NCBI GenBank assembly: GCA_011522905.1
Contig: WTIB01000306.1
Location: 1 to 7,758, forward strand
Reading direction: 5' to 3'
DNA: 7,758 nt
Source of the DNA: Crocinitomicaceae bacterium
Lineage (GTDB): Bacteria > Bacteroidota > Bacteroidia > Flavobacteriales_D > Crocinitomicaceae
The notes under the pieces are model-generated. The model was not told where the DNA came from. It did no database searches and worked only from the letters and a program-made list of their open reading frames with translations. The translations under genes and the position numbers were made by a program. Positions 5,997 through 7,758 of the stretch are shown here, one piece after another (within the stretch, counting starts at the first letter, position 1; each line of letters begins with the position of its first letter).

Positions 5997-7224
5997 TTTA
6001 TCTATTACCTTAACCTTATTGGTATTCATTGGGAGTCATGTAGCATTATCACAAAAACGTGGTAAAAAAGGAAAATCTACAAGCTCTGATATGTTGAATA
6101 TGACATTTGAAAGATTACAAGAAGATGAGGAAGTTTCGGAGCTTGGGTCTATCACTTTATTAGATAACGGTGTTTTTTCTCCTACAGAAAATGCTGCAGA
6201 CCTCTTTCAGAAGGGGGCTGGTTCAGTTGCAGGAATTCCAAATAATGCATTTGGAAGCGAGGAGAGTGATGTGGATGGCGGGAAATTGTATGCAGGATTT
6301 GTTGCCTACAGACCAGGACGAGAATCTTCCCTAAGAAGCTATATAACCATACCGTTTATTAAAGGGAAAAATAATGTCTCTTTATCCAAAGGTTTAAAGT
6401 ATTGTGTTCAATTTAAAGTATCATTGGCCGAATCCTCCAAATATGCGTGTAACAATATTGGAGCATATTTTACCAAGGAGGCGCCATCGAGTAAATCTGG
6501 TATCATCAATGCTCCAGAAAATCTGATTAGGGGAAAAAACAATCGTATTCACCAAGGTTTTTTTGGATGGGATCAGGTTTGTGAAATCTACACAGCAAAG
6601 GGAGATGAAAAATTCATCACCATTGGTAATTTCGATAAAAATGACAACACGCGTTGGATTCCAGTGAAAAAACCAAAAACTGCGGAAGTTGAAACCTTAA
6701 AACATGCTTATTACTACATTGATAATGTGACTGTTAAGCAAATCGACTCAGATGAAGATTGTAAGTGTGTTGTAAATAGCCAATCTGCTCATACAGAGGA
6801 ATATTCGACATTAATCTACACGAAGGCGATTCATATTGAAGAATCTATGACGACAGCGGAAAGGGTTGAAGCTCAAGAATTGTTTTTTGGATTTGGGAAA
6901 AAAGACTTGACGCCAAATTCTAAAGAAAGCCTAAAGTACATTGCTGGTATATTAAAAAATGACCCTGCTACAAGCATTGAAATTCACGGACACTCAGATA
7001 GTCAAGAAGAAAGTTTGGGAGCTACAAAAGAGGAGTTTAGTGATATGGGAATGGTGAGAGCAAATTATGCAAAACGTTATTTCTTGGCAAATGGTATTGA
7101 CGAGTCGAGAATAACGGTTAAGTCTCACAGAGATACAGAAATCAGCAGAGAAATTGCTCCAAGTGTCGATGACGAAGAACTGAAAGCTGCGAAAAGTCGT
7201 AGAGTAGAGTTTAAACTAAATTAG
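5986..7224 (+). CDS. Exported OmpA-family protein with N-terminal beta-rich domain
   Basis: The 412-residue envelope protein probably anchors to peptidoglycan through its C-terminal domain. Starting at ATG 5986 gives a clean signal peptide (MKFNLSITLTLLVFIGSHVA, cleaved near residue 22); an in-frame ATG at 5926 would add 20 residues ahead of it and lie deep in hemE, so it is rejected. A basic stretch KRGKKGK follows the signal. Residues about 55-255 form a beta-rich domain (YAGFVAYRPGR, VQFKVSLAESSKYAC) of the type seen before OmpA domains in Bacteroidota. The OmpA-like domain spans about 295-412, with IEIHGHSDS (331-339, D338), MVRANYAKRYFLANGI (356-371, R358), and SRRVEF (404-409). D338 and R358 correspond to the diaminopimelate-binding Asp and Arg of E. 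coli OmpA, but are 20 residues apart rather than about 15. The mature protein has five cysteines (140, 155, 199, 259, 261). It overlaps hemE by 11 bases and convergent maf by 14. Confidence 0.88.
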   Translation: MKFNLSITLTLLVFIGSHVALSQKRGKKGKSTSSDMLNMTFERLQEDEEVSELGSITLLDNGVFSPTENAADLFQKGAGSVAGIPNNAFGSEESDVDGGKLYAGFVAYRPGRESSLRSYITIPFIKGKNNVSLSKGLKYCVQFKVSLAESSKYACNNIGAYFTKEAPSSKSGIINAPENLIRGKNNRIHQGFFGWDQVCEIYTAKGDEKFITIGNFDKNDNTRWIPVKKPKTAEVETLKHAYYYIDNVTVKQIDSDEDCKCVVNSQSAHTEEYSTLIYTKAIHIEESMTTAERVEAQELFFGFGKKDLTPNSKESLKYIAGILKNDPATSIEIHGHSDSQEESLGATKEEFSDMGMVRANYAKRYFLANGIDESRITVKSHRDTEISREIAPSVDDEELKAAKSRRVEFKLN

Positions 7225-7758
7225 AAGGCAAGTTCAGTTTTTGAAGCTCCTTATGCAGTCGTTGTGTTGGAAGACCAATGACATTGGTATAGCTGCCTTT
7301 AATTTCTTTGACGGCAATTAAACCAATCCATTCTTGGATGCCATATGAACCTGCTTTGTCGAAGGGCTTCATTTCATCAATGTAGTATTGAATTTCATTG
7401 CTTTTCAGTTCATTAAATATAATTTCAGTGGTTTCTTGAAATTCGCTAATTTGATTTCCGTGGACGAGACATATGGCACTCATGACTTCATGTTTGTTTC
7501 CAGATAAACGAGATATTGTAGCGAATGCTTCTTTTTTGTCTTTGGGTTTACCAAGGATTTCGTTCTCAAAAATCACCACAGTATCACAACAAATTAAAAG
7601 CGCTTTTTCTTGAAGGTTCTTCATTAAATGCTTTGCCTTTCTACGAGCCAATAAGGGGGCAACCTTATATACATCAATTGAATTATCGAAAGATTCATCT
7701 ACTTCTGACACCAAAACTTCAAATGAATACCCCATCTCTTTTAAAAGATGTTTACGTC
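7211..7758 (-). CDS. maf: Maf-family nucleotide pyrophosphatase (5' end cut by window edge)
   Basis: Maf proteins are cytoplasmic housecleaning enzymes that hydrolyse nucleoside triphosphates, typically dTTP and UTP or modified forms, to monophosphates. Counting from the internal ATG at 7735, motifs are CCDTVV (49-54, D51 as metal or catalytic acid), GKPKDK (62-67), NKHEVMSAICL (80-90), and KPFDKAGSYGIQ (123-134), the last typical of YhdE-like members. The frame stays open beyond that ATG to the window edge and adds RKHLLKE, the continuation of the family's N-terminal SPRR motif. The true start is therefore outside the window, with roughly 10 residues missing. The gene converges on the OmpA gene and overlaps it by 14 bases at the 3' ends, leaving no room for a terminator between them. 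Exact substrate preference cannot be settled from sequence alone. Confidence 0.94.
   Translation of the reverse strand, partial: RKHLLKEMGYSFEVLVSEVDESFDNSIDVYKVAPLLARRKAKHLMKNLQEKALLICCDTVVIFENEILGKPKDKKEAFATISRLSGNKHEVMSAICLVHGNQISEFQETTEIIFNELKSNEIQYYIDEMKPFDKAGSYGIQEWIGLIAVKEIKGSYTNVIGLPTQRLHKELQKLNLPSNLV

Noticed and set aside
1..7758. A defence system, mobile element, CRISPR array or biosynthetic cluster
   Set aside because: Every frame of substance is a housekeeping or envelope gene. No direct repeats, transposase, integrase or toxin-antitoxin-like genes are visible.

Overview
The window is a compact, AT-rich stretch of housekeeping chromosome, most likely from a Bacteroidota bacterium and probably Flavobacteriia-like. 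The evidence for this is the TAnnTTTG promoter boxes placed almost on top of the start codons, the absence of Shine-Dalgarno sequences before any start, an M61 peptidase with a C-terminal PDZ domain, an OmpA-family protein with a long N-terminal beta-rich domain, and lipoprotein and signal peptides of the usual Bacteroidota style. The genus cannot be read from the sequence.

Layout. The first 45 bases are the tail of an unidentified gene. A gap of about 60 bases holds an inverted repeat and a strong TAnnTTTG box. Four plus-strand genes follow with no gaps: purT (formate-dependent GAR transformylase), an exported M61 metallopeptidase, a lipoprotein with Asp-box (BNR) repeats, and ung (uracil-DNA glycosylase). 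Their junctions are a 4-base ATGA overlap, a 38-base overlap and another ATGA overlap, so they look like one translationally coupled operon. A 25-base gap carries a second TAnnTTTG box nearly identical in setting to the one before purT. It drives hemE (uroporphyrinogen decarboxylase), which overlaps by 11 bases an exported OmpA-family protein. The right edge carries a convergent minus-strand maf gene (nucleotide pyrophosphatase), cut by the window end, whose 3' end overlaps the OmpA gene by 14 bases.

How the genes fit together. purT makes purine nucleotides, ung removes uracil from DNA, maf is a housecleaning nucleotide pyrophosphatase and hemE serves heme synthesis. The M61 peptidase, the Asp-box lipoprotein and the OmpA protein belong to the cell envelope. 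I see no obvious pathway joining all of them; the layout looks like genome compaction rather than a dedicated system. I found no RNA genes, mobile elements, CRISPR arrays or clear rho-independent terminators, and no gene-free stretch longer than about 60 bases.

Two start sites were set here by context. hemE starts at the ATG at 4968 rather than the upstream TTG at 4959, which lies inside the promoter box. The OmpA gene starts at the ATG at 5986, directly before a signal peptide, rather than at 5926. The most useful observations are the near-identical, probably leaderless promoter/start blocks of purT and hemE, the fully overlapped four-gene operon, and the uncharacterised Asp-box lipoprotein.
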